From Verrucomicrobiia bacterium (GTDB lineage: Bacteria; Verrucomicrobiota; Verrucomicrobiia; Palsa-1439), in NCBI GenBank assembly GCA_035577545.1, contig DATLVI010000004.1, positions 124,001 to 188,000 on the forward strand: 64,000 nt of DNA, given 5' to 3'. The stretch's first letter is position 1, and each line of letters starts with the position of its first letter. A model generated the notes under the pieces. The model saw only the letters and a list, made by a program, of their open reading frames with translations, had not been told where the DNA came from and did not search any database. Positions 35,516 to 44,175 of this stretch are shown piece by piece. Position numbers and translations under genes: made by a program.

Positions 35516-36306
35516 AGCTGCAGGGTCGCGGTGGGTTTGTCCTGGCTGGCGACGGCGACCTGGATGTGACGGGCGCCGATTTTCTCAAGCTGGTGGCTAA
35601 CGGTTTCGTGTGCCAACTCGGGGCGGTTGCAGTCCTGGCTGAGGTGCGCGAGGAAGACGTGGCGCAACCTGTCGGAGGCGACATCGCCGGCGAGCGTGGC
35701 GGCGGCATCGTTGCTGAGATGGCCGTGACGGCTCATGATGCGCTGCTTCAGGGCCCAGGGACGGATGGCGTCCTCTTGCAGCAACTTCAAATCGTGGTTC
35801 GATTCCACTACGAGAACGTCCATGGCGCGCATGCGTTCGGTGACGAGCTTGGTCGCGTGGCCGAGATCGGTGAGCACGCCCACGGCGATGCCCGAATTGG
35901 GATGACGAACGACGAAACCGACCGGGTCGTAGGCATCGTGCGGGACGCTGAAGGATTCGACGAGAAGATCGCCCACCTCGAACGAACCGCCCGTGGAAAA
36001 CAGCCGCCACGAAATGCGGACGCGGTCCTGCCATTCGGGATCGGTAGAAATGGCCTCGGCGGTGAGGCGATTGGCGTAGACGGGAAGTGGGCGCGATTTG
36101 CAGAGCACGCCAAGGCCGCGGGTATGGTCGCTGTGTTCGTGGGTCAGGACGACGCCGGTGATTTCTTCGAGATTGCGGCTGATGAGCGCGAGCCGCGTGG
36201 CAATCTGGCGTCCGCTGAGCCCGGCATCGACGAGCAGTTTCGTCGTGTCGGTTTCAATCAAGGTGCAATTGCCCGCACTACCGCTCCCCAAAATCGTGAT
36301 ACGCAT
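35512..36306 (-). CDS. Metallo-beta-lactamase-fold hydrolase (YycJ/WalJ-like)
   Basis: A 264-residue MBL-fold protein. Metal ligands are visible: 'LTHEHSDHTRGLG' (HxHxDH), His in 'SVPHDAYDPVGF', Asp in 'VLTDLGHAT' and a late His in 'FLAHLSQDCNRPE'. The start 'MRITILGSGSAGNCTLIET' is typical of YycJ/WalJ, exonuclease-like proteins linked to DNA repair or cell division timing in Firmicutes. I place the start at ATG 36306; a GTG at 36312 is possible. It overlaps ald by 4 bases. Confidence 0.88.
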   Translation of the reverse strand: MRITILGSGSAGNCTLIETDTTKLLVDAGLSGRQIATRLALISRNLEEITGVVLTHEHSDHTRGLGVLCKSRPLPVYANRLTAEAISTDPEWQDRVRISWRLFSTGGSFEVGDLLVESFSVPHDAYDPVGFVVRHPNSGIAVGVLTDLGHATKLVTERMRAMDVLVVESNHDLKLLQEDAIRPWALKQRIMSRHGHLSNDAAATLAGDVASDRLRHVFLAHLSQDCNRPELAHETVSHQLEKIGARHIQVAVASQDKPTATLQL

Positions 36307-36422
36307 CCCCACGCAGGTGATTTTACACGGAGTGGGGATGGACGCAAGATTTCTGAGTACGACGTAGCTTATCCGTACAAATCAATCTCAGAGGACGGAG
36401 ATGGCGGTTGGCGCCCTGCTTA

Positions 36423-36839
36423 TCAATACCAAAGAAGCCAATTTGCCTTGTTCGCTCGCTCGATAAAGACCCAACCGTCTTTCGTTTTTCGCCACCGCTC
36501 CTGCCAATCCCAGTCCACGTCCGGTTTCTGAGATGCCCACTTAAGCCGAGGGCCATTACCGAGATACTTATGACTCTCGACTTTGATTCCGACCAACGCC
36601 TCACCATTCTCCACATGACAAACCGAAATTCTGTAGCCGGTAAACTCCACCTCTGAAACCTTTCCCGTAGTATTGAACGCCATCTGCTCGTCCTGTAGGT
36701 GGTGATCCAGATGATACGATAGGCATGTTGATTCCAAGGTGGGCGACTCCTGCCCAGACTCAACCGGTGTTTGTGTCGTTGCCGAACATCCCACGCTCAG
36801 CATGGCAATCGAGAGCAGAAACGGAAGCGATAGTCTCAT
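36423..36839 (-). CDS. Hypothetical lipoprotein
   Basis: A 138-residue protein with a lipoprotein signal ('MRLSLPFLLSIAMLSVGCSA', lipidated Cys18). The rest is hydrophilic with 'YHLDHHLQDEQMAF', 'RISVCHVENGEALVGIKVES' and a Trp-rich end ('DWDWQERWRKTKDGWVFIE'). No known domain was recognised. It stands alone, 84 bases after the methyltransferase gene upstream. The clear lipobox and single open frame support a real gene. Confidence 0.72.
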   Translation of the reverse strand: MRLSLPFLLSIAMLSVGCSATTQTPVESGQESPTLESTCLSYHLDHHLQDEQMAFNTTGKVSEVEFTGYRISVCHVENGEALVGIKVESHKYLGNGPRLKWASQKPDVDWDWQERWRKTKDGWVFIERANKANWLLWY

Positions 36840-36922
36840 TATGCCGTGTCAGGGTACCATTTAACAGGCAGCCAAATTTTGCTCCCGACCCGTCTGCGAA
36901 GCAAGCCAAACGAGCTTGCAGC

Positions 36923-37957
36923 CTATTTATAGGCAATGGCGGCGCTGGAGGCGCCGGCGAGGTGGATGACCTCAAAGCGTTTGAAGCCGGCTTCCTGGCA
37001 CCAGCCGCGGAAATCGGCGCCGGAATAGTCGAAGGCGTCGCCGAATTCGATGAGCATGTTCAGGGACATCAGCAGGCCGAAGACGTTTTCGCGGCGCGCG
37101 TCGTCGATCAACGCTTCGATGGCGACCAGGGCGCCGCCGGGCGGCAGGGCGTCGTAGGCGGCGCGGATGAGATGCTTCTTTTTCTCCAGATTCCAGTCGT
37201 GGAGAATCATGCCCATGGTGATGAGGTCGGCTTTAGGCAGCGGGTCTTTGAAGAAGTCGCCGCTGGCCGTGTTGATGCGGCCGCTTAGTCCGGAAGCGGC
37301 GATATGCTTTTTCGCGATCGGCTCGACGGGCGGGAGATCGAACGACACGCACTGGAGGTGGGGATGTTTCTTCGCGACTTCGATGCAGAGCAGGCCGGTC
37401 GCGCCGCCGATGTCGCAGAGGGTCCTGAATTTGGAAAAATCGAATTTGGCGGCGAACGCCTCGAAGTTGATGCGGGAGAGACCCGTCATCGCGCCCATGA
37501 ACTGTTCGAGCTTCGGCAGTTCCTCGTAAAGTTCCTCGAACATTCCCTTCTGGCTGTGCTTGATCTCGTTCTGCGGTTTGCCGGTGCGCAAGGCTTCGGG
37601 CAGGTCGTGCCAGAATTTGAAGAGGCGCGCATTGAGCATGACCAGGATGCCGCCGACGTAGCGCGGGCTGTTGCGGTCGAGGTAGAGCGCGCCTTCCGGC
37701 GTGTTGCAATACTTCGCGGACGGGCCGTCGCCCTCGCGGTTGAGGAATTTCATGGCGACCAGGGCGTCGAAGAAATCGCTGATGCCGCGTGGATGTAGAC
37801 CCAGTTCGTGACCGAGTTCCGCGCCGGTGACACGGCGCTGGCCGAGCTGGGTGAACACGCCGAATTCAACGGCGGTGAGAAGAACCTTCGAAGACCAGAA
37901 GGCAAAGGCCGTCTGCAGAATTGGACCGGGATCGAGTTGTGGGGTCGTATCCGACAT
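36923..37957 (-). CDS. SAM-dependent O-methyltransferase (plant COMT/CrtF-like, family 2)
   Basis: A protein of about 344 residues. The N-terminal half is a dimerisation winged helix ('LLTAVEFGVFTQLGQRRVTG', 'LGLHPRGISDFFDALVAM'); the C-terminal half is a Rossmann methyltransferase with the SAM motif 'CDIGGATGLLCIEVAKKHP', 'VSFDLPPVEPIAKKH', and the catalytic His in 'MGMILHDWNLEKK'. This family methylates phenolic or hydroxylated small molecules, carotenoid or bacteriochlorophyll intermediates; the substrate here is unknown. Start set at 37957 ('MSDTTPQLDPG'), with upstream in-frame ATGs at 37966 and 38008 as alternatives. It is monocistronic. Confidence 0.87.
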   Translation of the reverse strand: MSDTTPQLDPGPILQTAFAFWSSKVLLTAVEFGVFTQLGQRRVTGAELGHELGLHPRGISDFFDALVAMKFLNREGDGPSAKYCNTPEGALYLDRNSPRYVGGILVMLNARLFKFWHDLPEALRTGKPQNEIKHSQKGMFEELYEELPKLEQFMGAMTGLSRINFEAFAAKFDFSKFRTLCDIGGATGLLCIEVAKKHPHLQCVSFDLPPVEPIAKKHIAASGLSGRINTASGDFFKDPLPKADLITMGMILHDWNLEKKKHLIRAAYDALPPGGALVAIEALIDDARRENVFGLLMSLNMLIEFGDAFDYSGADFRGWCQEAGFKRFEVIHLAGASSAAIAYK

Positions 37958-38041
37958 GGATTCCATCAGACGGGAAGGATGCGCCGAGAGCAAGCGCAAA
38001 TTCCCCATTGCGACCTGCCCTACAATCGGCTCGTCGGTGAG

Positions 38042-38065
38042 GAAGGGTGAATTGGAGATTTCAGG
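38042..38065. repeat. Direct repeat copy 1 flanking the P-loop kinase gene
   Basis: AATTGGAGATTTCAG (38051-38065) recurs exactly at 38730-38744, and the preceding 'GGAAGG..TG' also matches apart from one-base shifts. The two copies bracket the P-loop kinase gene. Confidence 0.6.
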
Positions 38066-38131
38066 ATTTGAGATCTTAAAAGAGGGCGGGGAGTGGAGAC
38101 GAAGGAGATTCGATGGAGAGCGGGAATTGAC

Positions 38132-38626
38132 TCAAGCTTTCTGAGGATAATCTATTTTTGAGAATATGTAATTGGCGGTGTCCTCTGGGGCCTGTTCTGA
38201 ATTATCGATGATCTCCCCGAAAGATGGAGCGTGGATTCCGATGCGGTAATGATGCCGGATTCTTTCACGTTCCCTGTCTTCCAACTCACGGGTTCCCCGG
38301 TTGGTCAGGGCGATTTCAAGTTTTGGGGCGAGGGTGAAAACGTGGATTTTCGTACCAATATCTTTCAGTTCGTTCATTAGGTAGGAGTAATTGTCCGCGG
38401 ACAGGGGGTAGGGAACGATCACATCCAGTCCTCTTTTTGAGAAACACCTGATCACGGAGACGGCATTTTCCAGATTGATTGGCACCGACTGATCAATTGG
38501 CATCCACGCAATCATTTTCCGCAGCGCATCGATTTCCACCAGAGCAACATTCGGAAGCTTCTTGGCCAGGATTTTAGCCACGGTTGTTTTGCCGGCGTTT
38601 ATGGACCCATTGAGGAATATGACCAT
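38132..38626 (-). CDS. P-loop kinase/phosphotransferase-like protein
   Basis: A 164-residue small P-loop protein. Walker A is 'LNGSINAGKTTVAKIL' at the N-terminus (residues 5-20). 'LVEIDALRKM', 'DVIVPYPLSADNY' and 'ERERIRHHYRIGIHAP' resemble the lid and substrate regions of chloramphenicol phosphotransferase-like or shikimate/adenylylsulfate kinase-like proteins. The substrate cannot be assigned. It is alone, flanked by a short direct repeat (38042-38065 and 38721-38744), and lies beside a gene-poor region, so it may be an acquired gene. Confidence 0.75.
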   Translation of the reverse strand: MVIFLNGSINAGKTTVAKILAKKLPNVALVEIDALRKMIAWMPIDQSVPINLENAVSVIRCFSKRGLDVIVPYPLSADNYSYLMNELKDIGTKIHVFTLAPKLEIALTNRGTRELEDRERERIRHHYRIGIHAPSFGEIIDNSEQAPEDTANYIFSKIDYPQKA

Positions 38627-38720
38627 GGATATATTTTAGCATTCTGACGTCGTGCGTCTCGAAACAATTTGTACGGGAAGTGAGCATGTGATGATGGGCC
38701 AACCCACGCTGCGTGGGTCG

Positions 38721-38744
38721 GGAAGGTGGAATTGGAGATTTCAG
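38721..38744. repeat. Direct repeat copy 2 flanking the P-loop kinase gene
   Basis: Near-exact second copy of 38042-38065, in the same orientation, about 680 bases apart and on the other side of the kinase gene. Confidence 0.6.
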
Positions 38745-38985
38745 AACGAGGCGATTTGACATCGGATTCCGATAATGCTAGAGTGGGGCATGTCCTTATC
38801 AGGAATCTGTCACTGGTCGCCGTCATCCAGCGAAGGTGCTTCCTCCTCCGTGAGACCGCTGCGGCGGACAAGATCCGTCTCCGCCGAGTCTACGACGGAC
38901 ACGCGGCGCCACTTGCTGGAGGCGGATCTATTGTTCGAAGATGCTACGAAAGAGGGGTGTTGAGGGGCCAGTATATGTTTCTGCG

Positions 38986-39105
38986 AAACGAACCCAATTT
39001 GTTTTGGCCTAAAGTGCGCGCTGATGTGATTGAATGAGAATTAGTTATGCAGTTGAGGAGAGGTCGAAAAATTTGGGTTCGTTTTCGGAAAACGAACCCA
39101 ATTTG
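38986..39105. repeat. 'NEPN'-type intergenic repeats with a 29-base palindrome
   Basis: AAACGAACCCAATTTG occurs at 38986-39001 and again at 39090-39105; the second is the right arm of a palindrome, TTGGGTTCGTTTTC (39073-39086), G, GAAAACGAACCCAA (39088-39101). In frame the sequence reads 'RNEPNLF'. Similar 'NEPN'-reading intergenic repeats are, from memory, frequent in planctomycetes and relatives. They are non-coding repeats here. Confidence 0.65.
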
Positions 39106-39355
39106 GAGGTGTTTATAAGGGTTTCAGGGTTGAGTTGGAGGGTTTTTGGGCGTTTCTAAAATTGCATGGACGTTAAAATGCTACGAACCTTTATGGCGGA
39201 AGCACGACGTGCGGCGCGACCTACCGCGGCAGGGATACTGACGAGGCGCGCTGACGAAGGTGGGTGGGCGAGGTATTATCTGGCCGCGAAAGAGTTTTGC
39301 AGCTACGAAAGCGATCCGGAGTTGAGGCGTGACGGAAGGTGAAGAATCTTTGCCC

Positions 39356-39383
39356 TTTACTTGTTTGATGCCGCGCCTATAGT
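39356..39383 (+). promoter_or_regulatory. Candidate housekeeping promoter of rpoN
   Basis: TTTACT (39356-39361), a 16-base spacer and TATAGT (39378-39383) lie 28 bases upstream of the rpoN ATG. A pattern match only. Confidence 0.4.
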
Positions 39384-39411
39384 GAAATCGTTCGGTCGAG
39401 AGAAATAAAAG

Positions 39412-40875
39412 ATGGCAGGTCCTGGATTACATCAAGTGCAGCGGATGTCGCTGCAGCAGATTTTGGCGCCGCAGTTGCAGCAGAGCCTGCATTTACTGCA
39501 GGTGCCGACACTGGAATTGCGGTCGCTCGTGCAGGAAGAGCTGCAGCAGAACCCGCTGCTCGAAGAGATCCCCAAGGACGAGCCGCAGGTGGAGATCGAG
39601 TCGCCGGACGGTGAGACGGTCCGCGAGGTGGATGCTGATAAGGAGGCCGTCACCGCCGAGGAACGGGCAGAGTTCAAGGAGGAGTTCGAGGTCCTCGCGA
39701 AGCTCGATGAGGAGTGGCGCGATTATTTTTCGCAGACGAACACCGTCCGCTCGCGTTCGCCCGAGCAGGAGGAGCAACGCCAGCACTTTTTTGATTCGAT
39801 TGTCCAGCAGGAATCGCTGCAGCAGCATCTCTTGCAGCAGCTCAATTTCGCAGCCCTGACCGAGGACCGTCGCAAGGTCGCCGAGTTGATCGTCGGCAGC
39901 ATCAATGATGACGGGTACTTGCTTACGCCGATCGAGGAGTTGGCGGTCAGTTCCGGCATCCCGTTGGACCATTTGCAGGAAGCGCTGGAACTGGTGCAGA
40001 CCTTCCATCCCGTCGGGGTGGGCGCGCGCAACTTGAAGGAGTGTTTGTTGATCCAGTTGGACCGGCTCGGGAAATCGGAGTCGATTGAGGCTGTGTTGGT
40101 CAACCAACATTTGGACGACCTCGGCCGGAAGCGATTTCCCGAGATTGCGCGGGCAATGAACCTGAGCGTCGAGCAGATCCAGCAGTTGGCGAATTTTATT
40201 TCCACGCTTGAGCCGAAGCCGGGACGGATGTTCACCACCGAGCAGCAGCAGTACGTCGCGGCGGACGTGGTGGTGCAGAAGATCGGCGATGATTATGTGG
40301 TGCTGCTCAACGACGAGCAAATCCCGCACTTGCGCATCAGCAATACGTACAAAGAATTGATGGCGAGCGATGAGAAATCGAATGACGCGAAGGACTACAT
40401 TCGCGACAAGATTCGCGCGGGGAAGTTTCTCATCAAGAGCATCCACCAGCGGCAGCAGACGATTTATAATATCGCGAAGGTGATCGTGGAACGGCAGCGG
40501 GAATTTCTCGAAAATGGCATTTCGTGCCTGAAGCCGCTGACGATGGCGCAAGTGGCGGAAGTGGTGGGCGTGCATGAGACGACGGTGAGCCGCGCGGTGG
40601 CCAACAAATATATGCAGACGCCGCAGGGGTTGTTCGAGATGAAGTATTTCTTCACGCCCGGTTTCGAGACGGCGGGGGGCGGGGCGATGAGCAACACCAG
40701 CGTGAAAGAGCAGATCTCGAAGCTCATCGAACGCGAAGATCCGCTGAAGCCGTTGTCGGATCAGGAAATCGTCGCCATCCTCAAAGAGCAGGGCATTCCG
40801 ATCGCACGACGCACGGTGGCAAAGTATCGCAACGAGTTGAACATCCTACCGAGCAATCTGCGCAAGACGTATTGA
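39412..40875 (+). CDS. rpoN: RNA polymerase sigma-54 factor
   Basis: A 487-residue sigma-54. Region I is present ('RMSLQQILAPQLQQSLHLLQ'), followed by an acidic region II (60-115), the core-binding domain ('ELIVGSINDDGYLL', 'FHPVGVGARNLKECLLIQLD'), an HTH for the -12 element ('MAQVAEVVGVHETTVSRAVA') and the RpoN box 'ARRTVAKYR' (465-473) that binds the -24 element. All parts are intact. It directs transcription from -24/-12 promoters and needs NtrC-type activators; one of each is present near 12-14 kb. The next gene overlaps or follows within 14 bases. Confidence 0.98.
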   Translation: MAGPGLHQVQRMSLQQILAPQLQQSLHLLQVPTLELRSLVQEELQQNPLLEEIPKDEPQVEIESPDGETVREVDADKEAVTAEERAEFKEEFEVLAKLDEEWRDYFSQTNTVRSRSPEQEEQRQHFFDSIVQQESLQQHLLQQLNFAALTEDRRKVAELIVGSINDDGYLLTPIEELAVSSGIPLDHLQEALELVQTFHPVGVGARNLKECLLIQLDRLGKSESIEAVLVNQHLDDLGRKRFPEIARAMNLSVEQIQQLANFISTLEPKPGRMFTTEQQQYVAADVVVQKIGDDYVVLLNDEQIPHLRISNTYKELMASDEKSNDAKDYIRDKIRAGKFLIKSIHQRQQTIYNIAKVIVERQREFLENGISCLKPLTMAQVAEVVGVHETTVSRAVANKYMQTPQGLFEMKYFFTPGFETAGGGAMSNTSVKEQISKLIEREDPLKPLSDQEIVAILKEQGIPIARRTVAKYRNELNILPSNLRKTY

Positions 40876-40889
40876 GGTGTGTTAGGAAG

Positions 40890-41348
40890 ATGATTGATCG
40901 GACAAAACGAGACCGACTTGCGCAAGCCCTTCGCCAATTGTTGTCGGGCCAAATCGACAATCTAACCTTCGATGATCTTGCTTGTCCGGGCAATATTACA
41001 AATTCAGATGATCTCGCTCTCTTTGAGATCTTTTATTCCGTGTGGCCGACTTACGACGATTTCAAATCGCATCCGATGCACTTGACGGACGGGCAGAAAT
41101 TGGACTTCAAGAGGTGTGTTATTTTCCTTCATTCGGATTACGAGTTCGAGTGGCCGCACAAGTCGGCAGTTATCAACTGTCTTCGTCGTCTCTTAGATGA
41201 GATGACGTTTCGCCAATTTCATTCTTTGCGATCGCAGACAACCGGCGATATGTCCGTCTGGCCATTTCACCGGCGAGAGGACTACGAAAGCGCACTACGT
41301 GCGCCACGTTTATTGAGTGGGAAAAGAGGCGAGCGCAGTGCTGCTTAA
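40890..41348 (+). CDS. Hypothetical cytoplasmic protein
   Basis: A protein of 152 residues from ATG 40890 ('MIDRTKRDRLAQALRQLLSG'), with AGGA a few bases upstream; an in-frame start at 40872 would overlap rpoN. It has no signal or membrane helix. Motifs such as 'LTFDDLACPGNITNSDDLAL' and 'LHSDYEFEWPHKS' are not recognised. The composition looks like a real globular protein, and similar short proteins of unknown role occur scattered in environmental bacteria. It converges with the small minus-strand gene, their stops overlapping. Confidence 0.6.
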   Translation: MIDRTKRDRLAQALRQLLSGQIDNLTFDDLACPGNITNSDDLALFEIFYSVWPTYDDFKSHPMHLTDGQKLDFKRCVIFLHSDYEFEWPHKSAVINCLRRLLDEMTFRQFHSLRSQTTGDMSVWPFHRREDYESALRAPRLLSGKRGERSAA

Positions 41349-41635
41349 TTTCGTTCGCGGGCGCGTTGGGCGTCGAGCAGGGGCATGCCGACTTTGTCGG
41401 CGATCTCGTAGAATTCTTCGTGGTCAACAGTGTCGAGGGTTTTGCCGCGGCGCTTGAGGTGCTCGTTCACCTTGACGGCTTTCTCCTGCATCGCGCCGTG
41501 CGTGTCCTCGCTGCCGCCGACGAGCTTGAAATTCTCGCCGGTGGTGATGCGCGTATGGCCGTCCTTGTTGTCGAGGCCCACGCCCAGCAGCCACTTTTTC
41601 TTCTTCGTCTTCGCGGTTTTGCCCAGCTTGCTCAT
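41345..41635 (-). CDS. Small basic hypothetical protein
   Basis: A 96-residue protein from ATG 41635 ('MSKLGKTAKTKKKKWLLGVG'). The rest includes 'LDNKDGHTRITTGENFKLVG', 'AVKVNEHLKRRGKTLDTVDH' and 'GMPLLDAQRARERN'. The frame is open far upstream (to 42136), but that extension overlaps rpmE and reads as antisense. The Lys-rich N-terminus suggests nucleic-acid binding, without proof. The stop overlaps the convergent gene's stop. No Shine-Dalgarno is obvious. Confidence 0.65.
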   Translation of the reverse strand: MSKLGKTAKTKKKKWLLGVGLDNKDGHTRITTGENFKLVGGSEDTHGAMQEKAVKVNEHLKRRGKTLDTVDHEEFYEIADKVGMPLLDAQRARERN

Positions 41636-41783
41636 GGCGCTGCAACGTAGCAGACGCGGGCCGGGATTGCAATGAGGCAGTGGGTGCGGCGCGGTCGGGA
41701 GACCTGCGCCGAACGGTTGAAAAATGGTTCGCAGATTCGACTTGCAACGCGGCCGATGCTCGTGTAGGTTTCGCGGCCCTGAC

Positions 41784-41990
41784 ATGAAAGCCAAGATACA
41801 TCCAGAATACGTTGACGCGGTGATCCACTGCGCGTGCGGGAACATTCTCAAGACACGTTCCACGCGTAAAGACATGCGTATCGGCATCTGCTCGAAGTGC
41901 CATCCCTTCTTTACGGGCACACAGAAGTTTGTCGATACCGCGGGCCGCGTTGAGCGCTTCCAGAAGCGGTACGCCAAGAAGACGAAGTAG
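41784..41990 (+). CDS. rpmE: 50S ribosomal protein L31
   Basis: A 68-residue L31, start at ATG 41784 ('[20 protein letters not shown]'). It has the zinc-binding cysteine set of the C+ form: 'CACG' and '[20 protein letters not shown]'. The basic C-terminus '[10 protein letters not shown]' contacts rRNA at the bridge between subunits. A strong terminator follows, then prfA, an order common in bacteria. Confidence 0.96.
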   Translation: MKAKIHPEYVDAVIHCACGNILKTRSTRKDMRIGICSKCHPFFTGTQKFVDTAGRVERFQKRYAKKTK

Positions 41991-42004
41991 CTGCTTTTCC
42001 CAAG

Positions 42005-42044
42005 AACTTCGGCCGGAGACGCATTGTTTCCGCCGAAGTTTTTT
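42005..42044 (+). terminator. Rho-independent terminator between rpmE and prfA
   Basis: AACTTCGGC (42005-42013) pairs with GCCGAAGTT (42032-42040), followed by TTTT. The loop is 18 bases. It lies 15 bases after rpmE and 25 bases before prfA, so it ends the L31 transcript or attenuates prfA. Confidence 0.8.
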
Positions 42045-42068
42045 GCTTTCCTGAATGACAGACCAGAA

Positions 42069-43142
42069 ATGAACGCACTTCCCAACATCGACAAATTTCG
42101 CAAGCGAGCGGGTGAATTGGAGGCCGAACTCGCCAATCCGGCGGTGTACTCCGATCAACGCCGCGCCGGCGAACTGGCGCGCGAGCTTTTGCGCCTCAAG
42201 AAGCTGTTGGGTGATTACAGCACCGCCGAGGCGGTCCAGAAACAGATTACGGAGAACAAGGAACTGGCCGATGCCGGCGACGCGGAGATGGCCGAACTGG
42301 CCCGGGGCGAACTCGAGGATTTGCAGCGCAAGCTGGAGAAGTTGTACCGCGACGTGCAATTGGGGCTCGTTCCACCCGATCCGAATGACTCGCGCAATTC
42401 GATTATGGAGATTCGCGCGGGTACGGGTGGCGACGAGGCGGCCTTGTTCGCGGGGGACCTTTTCCGCATGTACAGCCATTACGCGGACGCGCAAGGGTGG
42501 AAGATCGAGGTGATGGATACGAGCCCGAGCGAGCGGGGCGGTTTCAAGGAAATCGTGTTTTCCATCCAGGGGCAGGATGTCTTCAAGAAGATGCGGTACG
42601 AGATGGGGGTTCACCGTGTGCAACGCGTCCCGGCGACTGAGGCGCAAGGGCGGATCCACACTTCGACCGCCAGCGTGGCGGTGTTGCCGGAGGCGGAGGA
42701 AGTCGACGTGGTCTTGCGGCCCGAGGACATGGAAATCACCGTCTGCCGCGCCAGTGGGCCTGGCGGCCAGGGTGTGAACACGACCGACAGTGCGGTGCAG
42801 ATCAATCACAAGCCCAGTGGATTGATCGTGCGCTGCGCCGATGAGCGTTCGCAGATCAAGAACAAAGCCAAGGCGCTGCGGGTTCTGCGGTCACGTCTTC
42901 TCGCCCACAAGCAGGAGGAAGAAGAGGCGAGAATGTCAGCCGCGCGTCGTAACCAGATCGGTTCCGGCGACCGCAGCGAGAAGATTCGCACGTATAATTA
43001 TCCGCAGAACCGCGTCACGGATCATCGCATCAATGTCACGATCCAAAATCTGCCCGCCATCATGGAGGGTGATCTGGAGGATTTGATTGGCGCGCTGATG
43101 AACGACGATCTCACCCGGCGGCTGGCTGAAACGACGGCGTAA
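42069..43142 (+). CDS. prfA: Peptide chain release factor 1
   Basis: A 357-residue RF1, which reads UAA and UAG and triggers peptide release. Start at ATG 42069 ('[20 protein letters not shown]'). It contains '[17 protein letters not shown]', the PxT-type codon-recognition region ('[18 protein letters not shown]') and the catalytic GGQ in '[17 protein letters not shown]'. The Gln of GGQ is normally methylated by PrmC, encoded 1 kb downstream with an L,D-transpeptidase gene between. Confidence 0.97.
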   Translation: MNALPNIDKFRKRAGELEAELANPAVYSDQRRAGELARELLRLKKLLGDYSTAEAVQKQITENKELADAGDAEMAELARGELEDLQRKLEKLYRDVQLGLVPPDPNDSRNSIMEIRAGTGGDEAALFAGDLFRMYSHYADAQGWKIEVMDTSPSERGGFKEIVFSIQGQDVFKKMRYEMGVHRVQRVPATEAQGRIHTSTASVAVLPEAEEVDVVLRPEDMEITVCRASGPGGQGVNTTDSAVQINHKPSGLIVRCADERSQIKNKAKALRVLRSRLLAHKQEEEEARMSAARRNQIGSGDRSEKIRTYNYPQNRVTDHRINVTIQNLPAIMEGDLEDLIGALMNDDLTRRLAETTA

Positions 43143-43208
43143 CTGGCACACGGCGCTTCACAGAAGCACCTCTACAACCCGCCTTCGTTGTGCTAAGCGT
43201 GTTCTCTG

Positions 43209-44141
43209 ATGTTGACGGCACGTATAACGACGATCGCGATGTGGGCGGTGCTCTTGCTATTCATTGGCTCCGTGCACGGCCAACAGATGTCGCGCGAGGA
43301 GATCATTTCAGTGCAGATCGGGCTGGATGATGTTGGGTTCTCACCGGGGCAGATTGACGGGAAGTGGGGTGCAGCGACGGAGCAAGCACTGACGGCCTGG
43401 CAGCAAGCCCATGACCTGAAGCCGACCGGCAAGTTCGATACGGATACGGCAGTCAACTTCCCCGCTGGTGGCCCGAATTATACGAATTACGTGGTCTCGG
43501 CGGCAGATCTCGCGAAGCTGACTCACATTTCTGAGGACTGGCTTGAACGTTCGCAACTGACGAACATGTGGTTCGAAACGGTGCTGGAAATGGTTGCTGA
43601 GAAGTGCCACGCGTCTGAAGGGTTGATACGGACGCTTAATCCCGGCATCAGCGACTGGAAATCAGTTCAATCCAATCAAACAGTCACTCTCCTCAATGTC
43701 GTTCCTGTGAAGCATCTCGCAGCGGCCAAGCTCCGCGTCAATCTCTCCGCGAAGACGATTGCCGCGTATGACGACAGCGGCAGAATCACTGCGCTTTTTC
43801 CATGTTCCATCGCGGCTGACAAGGAGAAGCGGACGCCGGGACAGCTCACGGTGCAAACGGTGGCGATCAACCCCAACTACACCTTCGACCCTGTGAACTT
43901 CCCGGAGTTGGATGACAAGCAGAAGGGGTATGGGAAGTTGATCGTCGCCGCCGGCCCGAACAATCCGGTTGGTGACGCGTGGATTGGCCTCAGTCGCGCC
44001 GGTTATGGGATCCATGGCACACCGCACCCGGACCAGATTGGCAAGACATTCTCCCACGGCTGCTTTCGCCTTGCTAATTGGAACGCCATCCGGCTGGCGC
44101 AGATGGTAAGCATCGGGACGCCGGTGGAAATCTTCGAGTAG
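43209..44141 (+). CDS. L,D-transpeptidase with peptidoglycan-binding domain (YkuD)
   Basis: A 310-residue exported enzyme. A signal peptide ('MLTARITTIAMWAVLLLFIG', cleavage near 'VHGQQ') is followed by a PG_binding_1 domain ('VQIGLDDVGFSPGQIDGKWG', 'ALTAWQQAHDLKPTGKFD'), a LysM-like middle ('NPGISDWKSVQ'), and a YkuD domain with catalytic motif 'FSHGCFRLANWNA' (His-Gly-Cys) and 'IHGTPHPDQIGKT'. These enzymes make 3-3 cross-links in peptidoglycan or attach proteins to it. It sits between prfA and prmC, which are usually adjacent, so this is an inserted envelope gene in a translation unit. Confidence 0.93.
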   Translation: MLTARITTIAMWAVLLLFIGSVHGQQMSREEIISVQIGLDDVGFSPGQIDGKWGAATEQALTAWQQAHDLKPTGKFDTDTAVNFPAGGPNYTNYVVSAADLAKLTHISEDWLERSQLTNMWFETVLEMVAEKCHASEGLIRTLNPGISDWKSVQSNQTVTLLNVVPVKHLAAAKLRVNLSAKTIAAYDDSGRITALFPCSIAADKEKRTPGQLTVQTVAINPNYTFDPVNFPELDDKQKGYGKLIVAAGPNNPVGDAWIGLSRAGYGIHGTPHPDQIGKTFSHGCFRLANWNAIRLAQMVSIGTPVEIFE

Positions 44142-44175
44142 TGCGGTTTCCAGTGGTCTTTGCTAGTCTCCCGCC

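Larger units (their letters stand above)
38627..39355. other. Gene-poor stretch with repeats before rpoN
   Basis: No convincing gene is seen over about 730 bases. It contains the second copy of the direct repeat (38721-38744), a 17-base dyad ACCCACGC-t-GCGTGGGT (38702-38718), two copies of AAACGAACCCAATTTG (38986-39001, 39090-39105) and a 29-base palindrome. An open frame from 38726 to 39037 exists but has no start signal and reads through the repeats. Confidence 0.6.

Noticed and set aside
38726-39037. Open frame of 103 codons in the gap before rpoN
   Set aside because: No Shine-Dalgarno, starts inside a direct repeat and ends in the NEPN repeat; composition not protein-like.
39493-40575. 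Long minus-strand open frame (360 codons) across rpoN
   Set aside because: It is fully antisense to an intact rpoN and has no start signals; GC-rich codon bias creates such frames.
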